Origin: a virus
IMG/VR virus record: IMGVR_UViG_3300021438_000003
Span: 1-57,641 of that record
Direction: 5' to 3' (one strand)
DNA length: 57,641 bases
In this document: positions 32,940-41,824 of the stretch, piece after piece
Layout: each line of letters starts with the position of its first letter
How positions within the stretch are numbered: position 1 is the first letter of the stretch
Made by a program: the position numbers and the translations under genes
Notes under the pieces: model-generated
Seen by the model: only the letters and a program-made list of their open reading frames with translations
Told to the model about the DNA's origin: nothing
Databases searched by the model: none

Positions 32940-33629
32940 ATGCCTAATACCAACTGTACGCTTACATATCCTATTCTAATTGAAAGTCTGCAAACATATA
33001 TGCTTAGGACAGATGCTCCTTTTGTTGATCAAATACCATATTTGATTCAACAAGGGATAATCAGGGTTTATAATAATGCCAAGGATTTGGGCTTTGAGAT
33101 TAGAACTGAAATAGTAAATAACACTGTTGGTACTTCCACTATTAGAAAACCTGGTAATTGGCGTGAAACAGTTTCTATTTTAATGTTTGATAATGCTACT
33201 CAAACTACTTCTTATTTATTACCGAGAAGCAGAGAATTCTGTTTAACATATTGGAATAATCAAATAGCGAATAATACAGGTAGACCCAAATATTATGCTG
33301 ATTCTGTTCTTAATTTAAATAATCAGGATTTACAAAATACATACGGAGAATTTTATTGGACAATTGTGCCTAATTTAGATCAAACTTACACATTTAACAT
33401 ACAATACTTAGGTATCCCTTTATTCAACGCAGATAACCCTGTCAATTTTTTAACCCAGCGTTATCCTAATCTTCTACTTTATTCATGCCTTATTGAAGCA
33501 TGCCTGTTTTTAGATGATGAAGAAAAACGCAATAAATATCAGTCAATGTTCGATCAGGAACTTGAGACCATCAACAGAATGAATACTGATAGAAGTGCTG
33601 ATAGAACAGTAATAAGAGCCAATAACTAA
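32940..33629 (+). CDS. Neck/tail adaptor protein
   Basis: 229 residues. Features such as LIESLQTYMLRTDAPFVDQI, then RKPGNWRETVSILMF, PRSREFCLTYWNN, TGRPKYYAD and FNIQYLGIPLF follow the layout of podovirus adaptor or tail-tubular-A-like proteins: helical N-terminus, beta centre and helical C-terminus. It overlaps the next gene (hub) by 1 base, as adaptor and hub genes often do. A second gp4-like adaptor lies at 18149, so the neck may have two stacked adaptor rings. Confidence 0.68.
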   Translation: MPNTNCTLTYPILIESLQTYMLRTDAPFVDQIPYLIQQGIIRVYNNAKDLGFEIRTEIVNNTVGTSTIRKPGNWRETVSILMFDNATQTTSYLLPRSREFCLTYWNNQIANNTGRPKYYADSVLNLNNQDLQNTYGEFYWTIVPNLDQTYTFNIQYLGIPLFNADNPVNFLTQRYPNLLLYSCLIEACLFLDDEEKRNKYQSMFDQELETINRMNTDRSADRTVIRANN

Positions 33630-35248
33630 TGCGTGTACCTTTAGTATATAAACCGGGCATTCAAAGAGACGGAACTGATTTCCAAGATGAATACTGTATC
33701 GATGGACAGTGGATTCGTTTTGTTGGCGGTAAAATAAAAAAGATGAAAGGTAATAAGGAACTACATAGGCCTGTAAATAATATTACACCTAACTTTTTAA
33801 CTGTATATAATACGGCCAATAATTATATACTTATTTACGCATCACACGATCAAGTTCATAGGTGCATTACTGATCTAGATACTGTTAGCGATGATATTGC
33901 TGTTTTAGGTTCGGATACGGGACAACAACCTTTATTTTTAACAGATGATCAAAATAGAACATGGCAATCAGCAAAATTTATAGGACAAGATGGTAATCCT
34001 TATTTAGCATTACTTTCTATTTCTAACGGCAATAATATGCTTAGTTCCAGTAATGGTACTTTATATTGGAAAAGTATGTTGCAAGACGATACTTTTCAAG
34101 GATATGAAGACGGACTAATCCCTGGTAATACTAATAATATTGTATCCGGTGGTATTTTATTCTCTAACCCCTGTTTATATTTATATGGTAATAACGGCAC
34201 AATTATTAGAAGTAAAACAAGAGACCCTTTAGACTTTTCAGGTGGAGACTCAGGTGTTTATAAAATATCAGAAAATAAACTTATTTTCGGAGCAAGTATT
34301 AGAGGAGGTACTAATTCACCTAGCTTTTTATTCTGGACAGAGAACTCAGTTCTTTACTTAACTAACGTAGCCGATCCTGCTAACGTAGATCAACCTGTTG
34401 ATTTCCAAAGAGAAGAAATAACAACTAATTCATCTTTAATGTCTTCAAGGTCTGTTGTTCAATATGACAGTTTATTCTTTTGGCTTGGAACAGATAGAGT
34501 ATTTGTTTATAACGGCATAGTAGATAACGTTAAGAATGACGTTAATTTTGAATATTTTCTTGAAAACGTTGACTTAAATAAAAGACAAAAGATTTATGGA
34601 TATAAAATAGCCCGTAACGGCGAAGTACGTTGGGCTTATCCTGAAAAAATAAATAGAAATGATCCAATAATAGGATGCACTAGAGAGCTTGTTTATAACG
34701 TGCGGGAAAATAGCTGGTATGATACGGCTATTAGGCGGGATTGCGTTACTGTGTATGAAGCTACCGGTGATATTTTTAGTTATGGTGAGAGTTGTGCTAA
34801 TTATCCTTATGACCAACTACAGACTTATAAATCAATATGGAAACAGGAAACAGGTTACAATGAGGTAAGACTAGGTGGACTTCAAAACAATATTCCTTCT
34901 TTCTTTACAACACCTTATTTTGGTTTTGTTGCTTTCAATCCGGCTAAAAATGGTAACGCTATTGATAAATATATAGTTTTAGATCAAATAGAGCCGGATT
35001 TTCCAGCTCCTGCCGGTTATACTAGAAGTATTAACGATACACTTATAATAGGTGTTAGCTATAAAAAATACGCAAGTACTCCTACAACAATAAACACACC
35101 TTTTAGTTATAACTTATATCCCGGAACATCACCGGGTAAAATAGATTTAAGAATCTCAGCTAGGTTTATGACTGTTACTTTTTCTTGTGTTTATCCTTAT
35201 AATGTCGGTACAATACTTATTAATTATAAAGAAGGAAGTAATCAATGA
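33629..35248 (+). CDS. P22 gp10-like tail hub / packaged-DNA stabilisation protein
   Basis: 539 residues. It begins VPLVYKPGIQRDGTDFQDEY and continues with GQWIRFVGGKIKKMKGNKEL, the signature of gp10-like hub proteins, which close the portal channel and hold the tail spikes. Later propeller-like repeats carry WENSVLYLTNVADPANVD-type and GTDRVFVYNG segments. Length and position next to an adaptor agree. Confidence 0.78.
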   Translation: MRVPLVYKPGIQRDGTDFQDEYCIDGQWIRFVGGKIKKMKGNKELHRPVNNITPNFLTVYNTANNYILIYASHDQVHRCITDLDTVSDDIAVLGSDTGQQPLFLTDDQNRTWQSAKFIGQDGNPYLALLSISNGNNMLSSSNGTLYWKSMLQDDTFQGYEDGLIPGNTNNIVSGGILFSNPCLYLYGNNGTIIRSKTRDPLDFSGGDSGVYKISENKLIFGASIRGGTNSPSFLFWTENSVLYLTNVADPANVDQPVDFQREEITTNSSLMSSRSVVQYDSLFFWLGTDRVFVYNGIVDNVKNDVNFEYFLENVDLNKRQKIYGYKIARNGEVRWAYPEKINRNDPIIGCTRELVYNVRENSWYDTAIRRDCVTVYEATGDIFSYGESCANYPYDQLQTYKSIWKQETGYNEVRLGGLQNNIPSFFTTPYFGFVAFNPAKNGNAIDKYIVLDQIEPDFPAPAGYTRSINDTLIIGVSYKKYASTPTTINTPFSYNLYPGTSPGKIDLRISARFMTVTFSCVYPYNVGTILINYKEGSNQ

Positions 35249-35526
35249 TTAATAATTTACCTTTTCCTAAATATATAACTTTTGAGAAATGGTCAGCAGA
35301 GCTTATAAAAAATTATAAAAATGAGCGTTTACCAGTACCAAGAGCAGGTGAAGAATGGCAGGAATGGGCTAATAAAATAGCTGGTGTTGGCGTATTTAGA
35401 ACAAATAGTATACCATCGGCTACAATTACAAAAGGTTCTAAAAAAGCTGATCAGTTTAAAAACTGGGACGACTGGGCAAAAGCCGTGTATATTGTTATGA
35501 TTAACGCTAGAGGTAAAAAGAAGTGA
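35245..35526 (+). CDS. Small tail-associated protein
   Basis: 93 residues. PKYITFEKWSAELIKNYK, then VPRAGEEWQEWANKIAG and FKNWDDWAKAVYIVM recall small conserved proteins found between hub and internal proteins in related phages. Overlaps both neighbours by 4 bases. Role in virion not known. Confidence 0.65.
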   Translation: MINNLPFPKYITFEKWSAELIKNYKNERLPVPRAGEEWQEWANKIAGVGVFRTNSIPSATITKGSKKADQFKNWDDWAKAVYIVMINARGKKK

Positions 35527-36641
35527 AAAAACATACTAAAAAGGATGTCAATTATATCCTAGAGCAAACAAGAAAAAAAGGACGTAGTGGTGATACTGTT
35601 CTTGCTCATATTAATCCGCTAGAAGCACAAATGCTTAAAAAGGCAGGTGGTAGTGGTACTATTAACCCTGATACAGGTTTACCGGAATTCTTTTTTAGAG
35701 GAGTCAGGAACTTCATTAAAAACCCGGGTAGAACCATAAATAAAACTATTAAAAACCCGAAACGGACTATAGCTGATACTATTGGAACAGCTGCTGCTAT
35801 TTTTGGTGGCCCAGTTGGTGGTGCTCTTGGTGGGGCAACACGTTCTCTTGTTCGAGGTGATAAAGAAAATCCTTTAATGGGGGCACTAAAAGGAGCTGGT
35901 TACGGAGTAGCTGCTCCAATGATAGGTAATCTGGCAGGACAAGGTTTAAGTAAAATCGGTGCTAATTCAATTGGCGGTGCTCTTCAAAACTATGGCAGCA
36001 ATAATATGGGTAGTTGGTTTGGTAACGTGTCCCAAATGGGAGGTGGTATTAGAGGTATGGGTTTACCATTTACCGGAGCTGATAAATCACTTGGTGCTTC
36101 TGATTATCTAGCAGGAGGAGGTGCTCTATCTAGTATGGGAGGAAGAGGTAAAGGAGTATCAGCAGGAGCTGACTATGACTTTGATGACGCTGGTGATGAA
36201 GATGTAACAGAATATATTGTTAGAAAAGGAAAAAGAGGCGGTAAAAAAGATTTAGGTTTCTTTGAGAAATTAAAAAGTAATAGTTTGGATTTTGCAACCA
36301 AACCTAAAAATCTGCTTGCTCTTGGTACTACCGGCCTTAGTCTTTACGATAGGTTCAATAGACCTAAACCAAAGTCAGCAGCGCAGGAAGGAAAAGACGC
36401 TAAAGCCAAATTACTTGCGCAAAGACTGACTCCTGAAGAAATGGCGCAGCAGGAAGCTTATGAGCTTGAACAGGAAAGAGCAAGACGTAGAATAGCTAGA
36501 CGTAAGTTCTTACCGGAAGAAAGAATTGATATAGAACCTATTTACAATAGGGTAAGTAGCCCTCAGGAATATGCCCAAACAGGTAGATGGTTAAATTATT
36601 ATAATAACCCTCAATTCACAGGAACACCTATCAGATTTTAA
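35523..36641 (+). CDS. Internal virion protein, glycine-rich
   Basis: 372 residues from a GTG at 35523. Near the N-terminus, LAHINPLEAQMLKKAGGSG followed by TINPDTGLPEFF is a motif I know from podovirus internal virion proteins. The middle is glycine/alanine-rich and hydrophobic (about 85-190), suited to membrane insertion. The C-terminus is a basic helix (EQERARRRIARRKF). Likely ejected with DNA. Confidence 0.68.
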   Translation: MKKHTKKDVNYILEQTRKKGRSGDTVLAHINPLEAQMLKKAGGSGTINPDTGLPEFFFRGVRNFIKNPGRTINKTIKNPKRTIADTIGTAAAIFGGPVGGALGGATRSLVRGDKENPLMGALKGAGYGVAAPMIGNLAGQGLSKIGANSIGGALQNYGSNNMGSWFGNVSQMGGGIRGMGLPFTGADKSLGASDYLAGGGALSSMGGRGKGVSAGADYDFDDAGDEDVTEYIVRKGKRGGKKDLGFFEKLKSNSLDFATKPKNLLALGTTGLSLYDRFNRPKPKSAAQEGKDAKAKLLAQRLTPEEMAQQEAYELEQERARRRIARRKFLPEERIDIEPIYNRVSSPQEYAQTGRWLNYYNNPQFTGTPIRF

Positions 36642-36643
36642 TT

Positions 36644-38896
36644 ATGCCACCAATTAATCAATTATCCTTCGGGGAGTTAAAGAACAGAGCTCAGCAGATA
36701 TTACTTAGAGACTCAGCTAGATTAGCCGGTACTAATTACTCCGCTTATCCCGGTAGGCAAATAGCTCCAATGTCTGCTTTAACTCAAAGAGCACAGAGTC
36801 TGGAGCAAAGAAGACTTGCTAAAGGTATGCCCTATCAAAGCGGTCTGGATACACTAGCTAATGCGCAGGCTCAAGGGATAACACCTGATAATATAAATAA
36901 TATTCTAGGTAATGTTGATGCCAGTCAAGGTAATTTTAATCAAAACGTTCTATTGAATAAACTTAATCGTCAATATGGCCAAAGGTTAGACCCTTATCTA
37001 CCGAGACTTGAAAACAAACTACAGCAGGATAGCGGTACTAAACTAAGAGAACTTGGTTCTGATATTGAAAGTCTAAACGCACCTGTTAGAAAGCTTGAGG
37101 GTAAAAAGAATAGAGCTGCCTTTACAGCTCTTAACCAGTTATCCAGATCAAAAGAAGCTAGAGAAAGAAGTCTTATAAATGATTTATACGGTTATGGCGA
37201 ACAAAAACACGGAATAGTAAATAAAGGATTAACAGCTGAAAAAGCACGTTTTGAAGCAGAAAGAAACAATCCTTACGCTCGTCTTCAAAACCTCCAGCAA
37301 GCGTTAAATAACCTTGGCGGAGGTGAAAGTGGTGATCTGGCAGGGCATCCTGATCTTGACAGATTGAATGCTCAACAGCTCACAAGAGCATTACAGGCTT
37401 ATGGTATAGATACAGGTAGGCCAAGCGAAGAATGGGAAAACGCCCCAAGAACGAATACACCTGTTTATCAAGGTAGATTGGTTGAGCCTGTTAATCAAAA
37501 AATGGATAGATCATATAAACTGGCTGAAGAATTAAGCCCTTTTTATAAAGACCAATCTTATCTTGATCGTAAGCTTACACGCAAAGATATTATGGACACG
37601 CCTAACTCTATTAATAGAGCGGTAGAAGGATTACCTGAACAACTTAATCCTAAGTTTGCAGCACTTGATACAGAAGCTAAAAGAAAATTGAAAGCCGATA
37701 TAAACGCATTAAACGCCAAGTACATAAAACAAGGTACTTATGGTTCTCAAGCTCACCTGCAAGCAGTAGCCAATAGAACGAGAGAGTTGAGTGAAGCTAC
37801 ACTTGGTGCACGTAGTAAGGCGACTAAAGAAGATTTGTTAAAAGGTGTAACGGCTAATTTATACGGGGATATAAACAAGATAGGTCAATTAGGTCAATAT
37901 GACCAATTAGCTAATACCGAGTTTGGTAACAAACTTGCTGATATAAAAAGTACTAACTTAAGGGGTCTTGAAAAGTGGAAAAACGATCAAGAACAAAACG
38001 AACAGTTATATAGATCATACCAGAATGAACGTAGCTGGCAACAACCAAGATTACTAAGTAATGCACGTAGCACAGGTGTTGCAGCGGGCATAGATAGTGG
38101 GATTGGTAGTGTGTTCAATCATTTTAATAATCAAGGTATTGACCTGTCTTCCATATCAGATTTAAGAAATAGATATAGTGAGCTTGAGAAAGAACTTGAA
38201 AATAGGGATAACTCTATTAAATCCGCTGAAGAATATAAAACAAGACAGGAAGAATTAGCCCGTCAAAACGCAGCTGATTTTGAAAAAGAACGTAATCAGA
38301 GAGTCAGTTTAGAGCGTGAACGTAATGATTTTAATCAAAGATTACAACAGGAAATAGCAGCTCGCCAGCAAATGGAACAAGACCAACAAAGACGTGGTGA
38401 ACTTGAGCGTCAACAAAGAGTGTTACAAGAAAGAGCAGCTGAAAATGAAAGGGTAAGAGCTACTGAAGAAGAAAGAAGAGCTGCCGAGCAAAGAGCAGCT
38501 GAAGAAGCAAGAGTTCGCCAGCAGCAGGATGCACAAAGACAAGCTGCTGAGGCAGAACGTGTGCGTCAGGAACAAGCAAGAGTTGAGCAACAACGGCAAG
38601 CTGAAATACAACGTCAGGTAGCTGAACAGCAAAGACAAGCTGCGTTGCAAGCTCAATTAGCACAACAAGCTCGTCAAGCAGAACAGCAAAATAGAATTAA
38701 TAACTCAATGCAAGAAATTAGAAATAGAGATAAACGTTTTGGATCTCATTATAGCGATGCTTATATAAAAGCTATTATGGAACAGGAAGCCAAAACAGGG
38801 AGAGGTACTTATAGACACCAGACTAATCCAAGACTTCCAGGATTTATAGATGTATTTAAACCCGGCTATAATCCGTTCCTTAATAAATATCAATAA
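36644..38896 (+). CDS. Large internal virion protein with long coiled coil
   Basis: 750 residues. The N-terminal half is helical and glutamine/asparagine-rich. Residues about 510-690 form one long coiled coil almost purely of Glu, Gln, Arg and Ala (for example QQRQAEIQRQVAEQQRQAAL), followed by a short ordered end (NPRLPGFIDVFKPGYNPFL). The coil could span a periplasm as part of a DNA-ejection conduit. It is the last gene of the rightward transcript. Confidence 0.68.
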   Translation: MPPINQLSFGELKNRAQQILLRDSARLAGTNYSAYPGRQIAPMSALTQRAQSLEQRRLAKGMPYQSGLDTLANAQAQGITPDNINNILGNVDASQGNFNQNVLLNKLNRQYGQRLDPYLPRLENKLQQDSGTKLRELGSDIESLNAPVRKLEGKKNRAAFTALNQLSRSKEARERSLINDLYGYGEQKHGIVNKGLTAEKARFEAERNNPYARLQNLQQALNNLGGGESGDLAGHPDLDRLNAQQLTRALQAYGIDTGRPSEEWENAPRTNTPVYQGRLVEPVNQKMDRSYKLAEELSPFYKDQSYLDRKLTRKDIMDTPNSINRAVEGLPEQLNPKFAALDTEAKRKLKADINALNAKYIKQGTYGSQAHLQAVANRTRELSEATLGARSKATKEDLLKGVTANLYGDINKIGQLGQYDQLANTEFGNKLADIKSTNLRGLEKWKNDQEQNEQLYRSYQNERSWQQPRLLSNARSTGVAAGIDSGIGSVFNHFNNQGIDLSSISDLRNRYSELEKELENRDNSIKSAEEYKTRQEELARQNAADFEKERNQRVSLERERNDFNQRLQQEIAARQQMEQDQQRRGELERQQRVLQERAAENERVRATEEERRAAEQRAAEEARVRQQQDAQRQAAEAERVRQEQARVEQQRQAEIQRQVAEQQRQAALQAQLAQQARQAEQQNRINNSMQEIRNRDKRFGSHYSDAYIKAIMEQEAKTGRGTYRHQTNPRLPGFIDVFKPGYNPFLNKYQ

Positions 38897-38915
38897 ACAT
38901 AACACATTGGATATA

Positions 38916-38941
38916 GTACGATAAATTAATCTTTATCGTAC
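38916..38941. terminator. Hairpin between convergent transcripts
   Basis: GTACGATAAA (38916-38925) pairs perfectly with TTTATCGTAC (38932-38941) around a 6-base loop. It lies exactly between the end of the rightward late genes and the end of the leftward lysis genes, and overlaps the last codons of the spanin gene. The U-tracts are weak on both sides, so termination strength is uncertain. Confidence 0.55.
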
Positions 38942-39174
38942 TTCATCGATTTATAGATTTTATATTGATCGGCAAATAAGTAAAATTGATTTAACCAATT
39001 ATTAAAATATTCGCACTTACCTATAGCGCATAATGGCTCAAGCTCGTCCGCTACATCTTTACCCGGCATTGGTAGAGGTGGTAAATCAAGCGTTGAAATA
39101 CAGATATTATTTTTCTGAGCGCATCCACTTAAAATTATCACTAAGAGTGCGAGGCTTATTGTTTTGTTTAACAT
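38926..39174 (-). CDS. Outer-membrane spanin (Rz1-like lipoprotein)
   Basis: 82 residues. Residues 1-18 are a lipoprotein signal ending in lipobox LSGC (Cys18). The mature part has a proline-rich start (LPPLPMPGKD), as in Rz1. The gene starts 68 bases inside the end of the upstream spanin gene in a different frame, the classic Rz/Rz1 arrangement. Together they fuse inner and outer membranes in the last step of lysis of a diderm host. Confidence 0.85.
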   Translation of the reverse strand: MLNKTISLALLVIILSGCAQKNNICISTLDLPPLPMPGKDVADELEPLCAIGKCEYFNNWLNQFYLFADQYKIYKSMKYDKD

Positions 39175-39355
39175 TGAGTAATTTTTTTTGAATTTTTATA
39201 TTATTATTTTGCTCTTCAACTGTTTTTTTTAATATCTCATTTTCGTCATATATACATTTAATTTTATATATGAAATAAAACAAAGCTACTAATAGTGTGC
39301 CGTATACACCTATAGCTCTTATATTATCGATTAAATAGCTTATATATTGGTTCAT
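39107..39355 (-). CDS. Inner-membrane spanin (Rz-like)
   Basis: 82 residues. One membrane span at about 14-32 (IGVYGTLLVALFYFIYKI) followed by a coiled coil (NEILKKTVEEQNNNIKIQKK) in the periplasm. Start overlaps the preceding stop by 4 bases. Pairs with the lipoprotein at 38926. Shorter than lambda Rz but with the right order of parts. Confidence 0.82.
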   Translation of the reverse strand: MNQYISYLIDNIRAIGVYGTLLVALFYFIYKIKCIYDENEILKKTVEEQNNNIKIQKKLLNVKQNNKPRTLSDNFKWMRSEK

Positions 39356-40035
39356 TCTGAATCACCTAACATAACCAAATCTTCTTGTTCGTTTATATCA
39401 ATTCTAACAAATTCATCCTCAATATACTTAAGTAGTTCATCTTCTTTAGAATTTAAAATATCCGTATTCTCTATAATTTTTAAATTTAACTCTTCTATTG
39501 ATTGATTTTTTTCTTTAACTAAATTGTTTAATTTATCATTTTCAGAACTTAAATTTGATATTTCTCTATCTTTATCAATAACACTAGCCTTGAAAGCTTT
39601 TATCTCATTATCTTTATCCACAATATTAGCTTTTAAAGTTGATATTTCTTTATCTTTAACCGAAAGTATGTTTATTAAACTATTTATTTCGTTATTTTTA
39701 GCTACTAAAGTAGAACTAGTGTTAGTTAACTGAACTGTCAAATTACTAATTTGATTATCTTTTGTTGTAATTATGTTATTTCTTTCAGTTATATTTTGAT
39801 TTAATTGGTTTATAGTATTATCTTTTAAAGCTAATACGTTCTTTTGTAAATTATTTATTATTTCACTTTTTTTAGTAATATCTAAATCTTTTTGAGATAA
39901 CATAGTTTTTAAACTATTTATTTCACTTATTAACTTATTTTTTTCCTGATTTATTTTTTCTTGCTTAGCTGCTTCAAAAGCAGCTCTTTTTTCAGCACCT
40001 ATTTTTTGGGCTTCTGCAAATGTTACTGCTTTCAT
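39352..40035 (-). CDS. Coiled-coil protein in the lysis cassette
   Basis: 227 residues, almost entirely coiled coil from about 15 to 200, with repeated KDKEISTLKANI-like units (IVDKDNEIKAF, VIDKDREISNL). No signal peptide or membrane span. It overlaps the beta-barrel gene upstream and the spanin gene downstream by 4 bases each, so it is translated with them. It may be a cytoplasmic regulator of lysis or a virion component; not known. Confidence 0.65.
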   Translation of the reverse strand: MKAVTFAEAQKIGAEKRAAFEAAKQEKINQEKNKLISEINSLKTMLSQKDLDITKKSEIINNLQKNVLALKDNTINQLNQNITERNNIITTKDNQISNLTVQLTNTSSTLVAKNNEINSLINILSVKDKEISTLKANIVDKDNEIKAFKASVIDKDREISNLSSENDKLNNLVKEKNQSIEELNLKIIENTDILNSKEDELLKYIEDEFVRIDINEQEDLVMLGDSE

Positions 40036-40712
40036 ATATCAAATCTCAATCCTAATGTTAAGTTATGTATGGTATAATTTCTATTGCCAATATTACTTAT
40101 ACCACCTATATTTTTATTTCTATTGCTACCAAGATTAAAGTAGTTATAACTAACATCACATTTAGTATTATTAGTTATCTGAAATTCTAAACCTGTTGAT
40201 AACTTATAAGCAAATTTATTAAAATTATTACTTTGTTTCTTTAACTGAACTGTACTACCATCAGAGTTAAATAAAATATTACCCGTTGTTGTTTCTTTTA
40301 TCTGGGATATACCAATACCACCACCTATATAATGTGTGATATTATTGTAAGTGATAGTGTTTTTATAAATATTATACATTATACTATCAATTTTAGTTTT
40401 AGAATTAACTGTATATTTATCGTTCAATTTATTTGTAGATATTTCATTGGTATTAAATAGAAAATAATAATCACCTACAATTTCAATTCTTATATCATGA
40501 GGTAAATTTATACCCACACCTAATTCTATTAAAGGGAATTTGTCAGATAGTTCTACTTTCCCGACAAATTCATGATTGGCAAATTTGTTATCATAAATAT
40601 AATTTAAACCTATAGCTCCTTTAATATAATAATCGGCCTTATATCGTAAATCAGCGTACGTGTTATTAATAAAGAGAAAGCAAGACGTAACTATATAACT
40701 TAATTTTTTCAT
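40032..40712 (-). CDS. Outer-membrane beta-barrel protein
   Basis: 226 residues. Residues 1-20 are a Sec signal ending TYA before DLRYKADYY. The mature protein alternates hydrophobic and polar residues (YYIKGAIGLNYIYDNKF, FPLIELGVGINL, YIGGGIGISQI, FAYKLSTGLEFQI) and ends HNLTLGLRFDI, all as in 8-stranded OmpA/OmpX-type barrels. It resembles small Rickettsiales surface barrels in style. Encoded between PLD-like and spanin genes, it may alter the host surface, for example to prevent a second infection, or act in the eukaryotic host. Similarity was judged by pattern only. Confidence 0.75.
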   Translation of the reverse strand: MKKLSYIVTSCFLFINNTYADLRYKADYYIKGAIGLNYIYDNKFANHEFVGKVELSDKFPLIELGVGINLPHDIRIEIVGDYYFLFNTNEISTNKLNDKYTVNSKTKIDSIMYNIYKNTITYNNITHYIGGGIGISQIKETTTGNILFNSDGSTVQLKKQSNNFNKFAYKLSTGLEFQITNNTKCDVSYNYFNLGSNRNKNIGGISNIGNRNYTIHNLTLGLRFDI

Positions 40713-40726
40713 TCGATTTTATAAAT

Positions 40727-41215
40727 TTATTTTTTCCTATTATACCAGTTATTCAAGTATTGTTTAACTACTTCTTTATCTTCAATAATTATTACGTTCT
40801 CACTATTTCTTTTATCAGCTGCTTCTGTAAAGTTAAATGAACCGGTAATAACTTTTTTCTCATCAATAATCATTACTTTATTATGAGCTATACCTGGTAC
40901 AACATCTATACTAATATCAACACCTGCTTGTTTTAAATCTTTAAGTTTGGAATATCCTTTTTGAGCAATATTTGACCTATCTAATATGAGGGATACTTTA
41001 ATGCCTCTTAAATGTGCGTTTATTAAGCTATCAGCTATTGACTTGGAAGTAAAACCATACGCTTGGACATATATAGTATTCTTAGCATTATTTATTTCAT
41101 CAATTATCTTTTCAGAACAACCAGAAGGAGGTGTAAAACACACATCAAGTTTTGATGCAAAAGAATTATTTAATAGTAAAACTATTATCAAACCGACTTT
41201 AAGCAATATTTTCAT
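40727..41215 (-). CDS. Secreted phospholipase-D-family protein (Nuc-type, one HKD motif)
   Basis: 162 residues. A Sec signal covers 1-20 (ends NNSFA). The HKD motif is H111-N-K113-VMII-D118, followed by GSFNFT (125-130), as in Nuc/EndA nucleases and single-HKD phospholipases that act as dimers. N-terminal part: NAKNTIYVQAYGFTSKSIAD. Members cleave DNA/RNA phosphodiesters or phospholipids. Rickettsia carry a secreted single-HKD PLD linked to phagosome escape. Its start overlaps the endolysin end by 17 bases. Export to the periplasm or beyond is predicted; the substrate is open. Confidence 0.85.
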   Translation of the reverse strand: MKILLKVGLIIVLLLNNSFASKLDVCFTPPSGCSEKIIDEINNAKNTIYVQAYGFTSKSIADSLINAHLRGIKVSLILDRSNIAQKGYSKLKDLKQAGVDISIDVVPGIAHNKVMIIDEKKVITGSFNFTEAADKRNSENVIIIEDKEVVKQYLNNWYNRKK

Positions 41216-41651
41216 TGTTCCATAACCTTATTTCTATTTTTCTTCTATTCTCAAGACCTTTTAATTTAGTTTTGTCATGATAAACCCATCTCATAAATTG
41301 AGTTGGTATTTTTTCCCATAATTCACTATTGATAAATTTTAATAGTGTTGATGTTTTAAAGTTGGTTCTTCCAACATTAAAAACAAAACAAACCAAAGCG
41401 TCAAATTGATTCTGAGTTAGCTTAATCTTAACATATTTATTAACAGCATCTTCAGCTATTTTCATATCTTTTTCCAAAATATATTCTGCTTCATCTTCCG
41501 TTATAGGTTCAATTATTGTTTCACCCGGTAATATAACATGGCCGTATCCTATTGTTCTTTTACCTGCCGGGCAGATGTAACTTTTTCCTGAGAATCCCTT
41601 ACCTTCCTCCAGTATTTTAAGCAAATCTATTCCTTTTTCACTAGTCTTCAT
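41199..41651 (-). CDS. Endolysin, GH24 lysozyme
   Basis: 150 residues, the usual size of T4/P22-like lysozymes. The catalytic Glu is E15 or E16 (KILEEGKGF); Cys27 and Thr33 in YICPAGKRTIGYGHV take the usual D/C and T positions. Downstream, KLTQNQFDALVCFVFNVG and FMRWVY match the helical lobe. There is no signal peptide, so release needs a holin; the membrane protein upstream (41648-41824) is the candidate. Start overlaps that gene's stop (ATGA). Confidence 0.9.
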   Translation of the reverse strand: MKTSEKGIDLLKILEEGKGFSGKSYICPAGKRTIGYGHVILPGETIIEPITEDEAEYILEKDMKIAEDAVNKYVKIKLTQNQFDALVCFVFNVGRTNFKTSTLLKFINSELWEKIPTQFMRWVYHDKTKLKGLENRRKIEIRLWNNENIA

Positions 41652-41824
41652 TTATTTTCAGGTGATGATGGTGTTAGATCAATAGCAATTCCTGTCTCAG
41701 TTTTGATTATCTCTTCTGATATTTCTTCTATAGCATTATCATCACCATAAAAGAAAACTGACCCTATGCCTATAATTATTACCAATATTAAAATCATATA
41801 TTTATACCTAAGCAAAAACTTCAT
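41648..41824 (-). CDS. Small membrane protein, candidate holin or lysis regulator
   Basis: 58 residues. One hydrophobic span at about 9-27 (YMILILVIIIGIGSVFFYG), then an acidic tail ending TGIAIDLTPSSPENK. The TGA overlaps the endolysin ATG, and its start overlaps the helicase end by 17 bases. Single-span holins with acidic C-terminal tails adjoin endolysins in many phages; this fits, but pinholin or antiholin roles cannot be excluded. Confidence 0.65.
   Translation of the reverse strand: MKFLLRYKYMILILVIIIGIGSVFFYGDDNAIEEISEEIIKTETGIAIDLTPSSPENK

Noticed and set aside
38423-38663. Two minus-strand frames rich in Leu/Ser
   Set aside because: Antisense readings of the Gln/Arg/Ala coiled coil of the internal virion protein.
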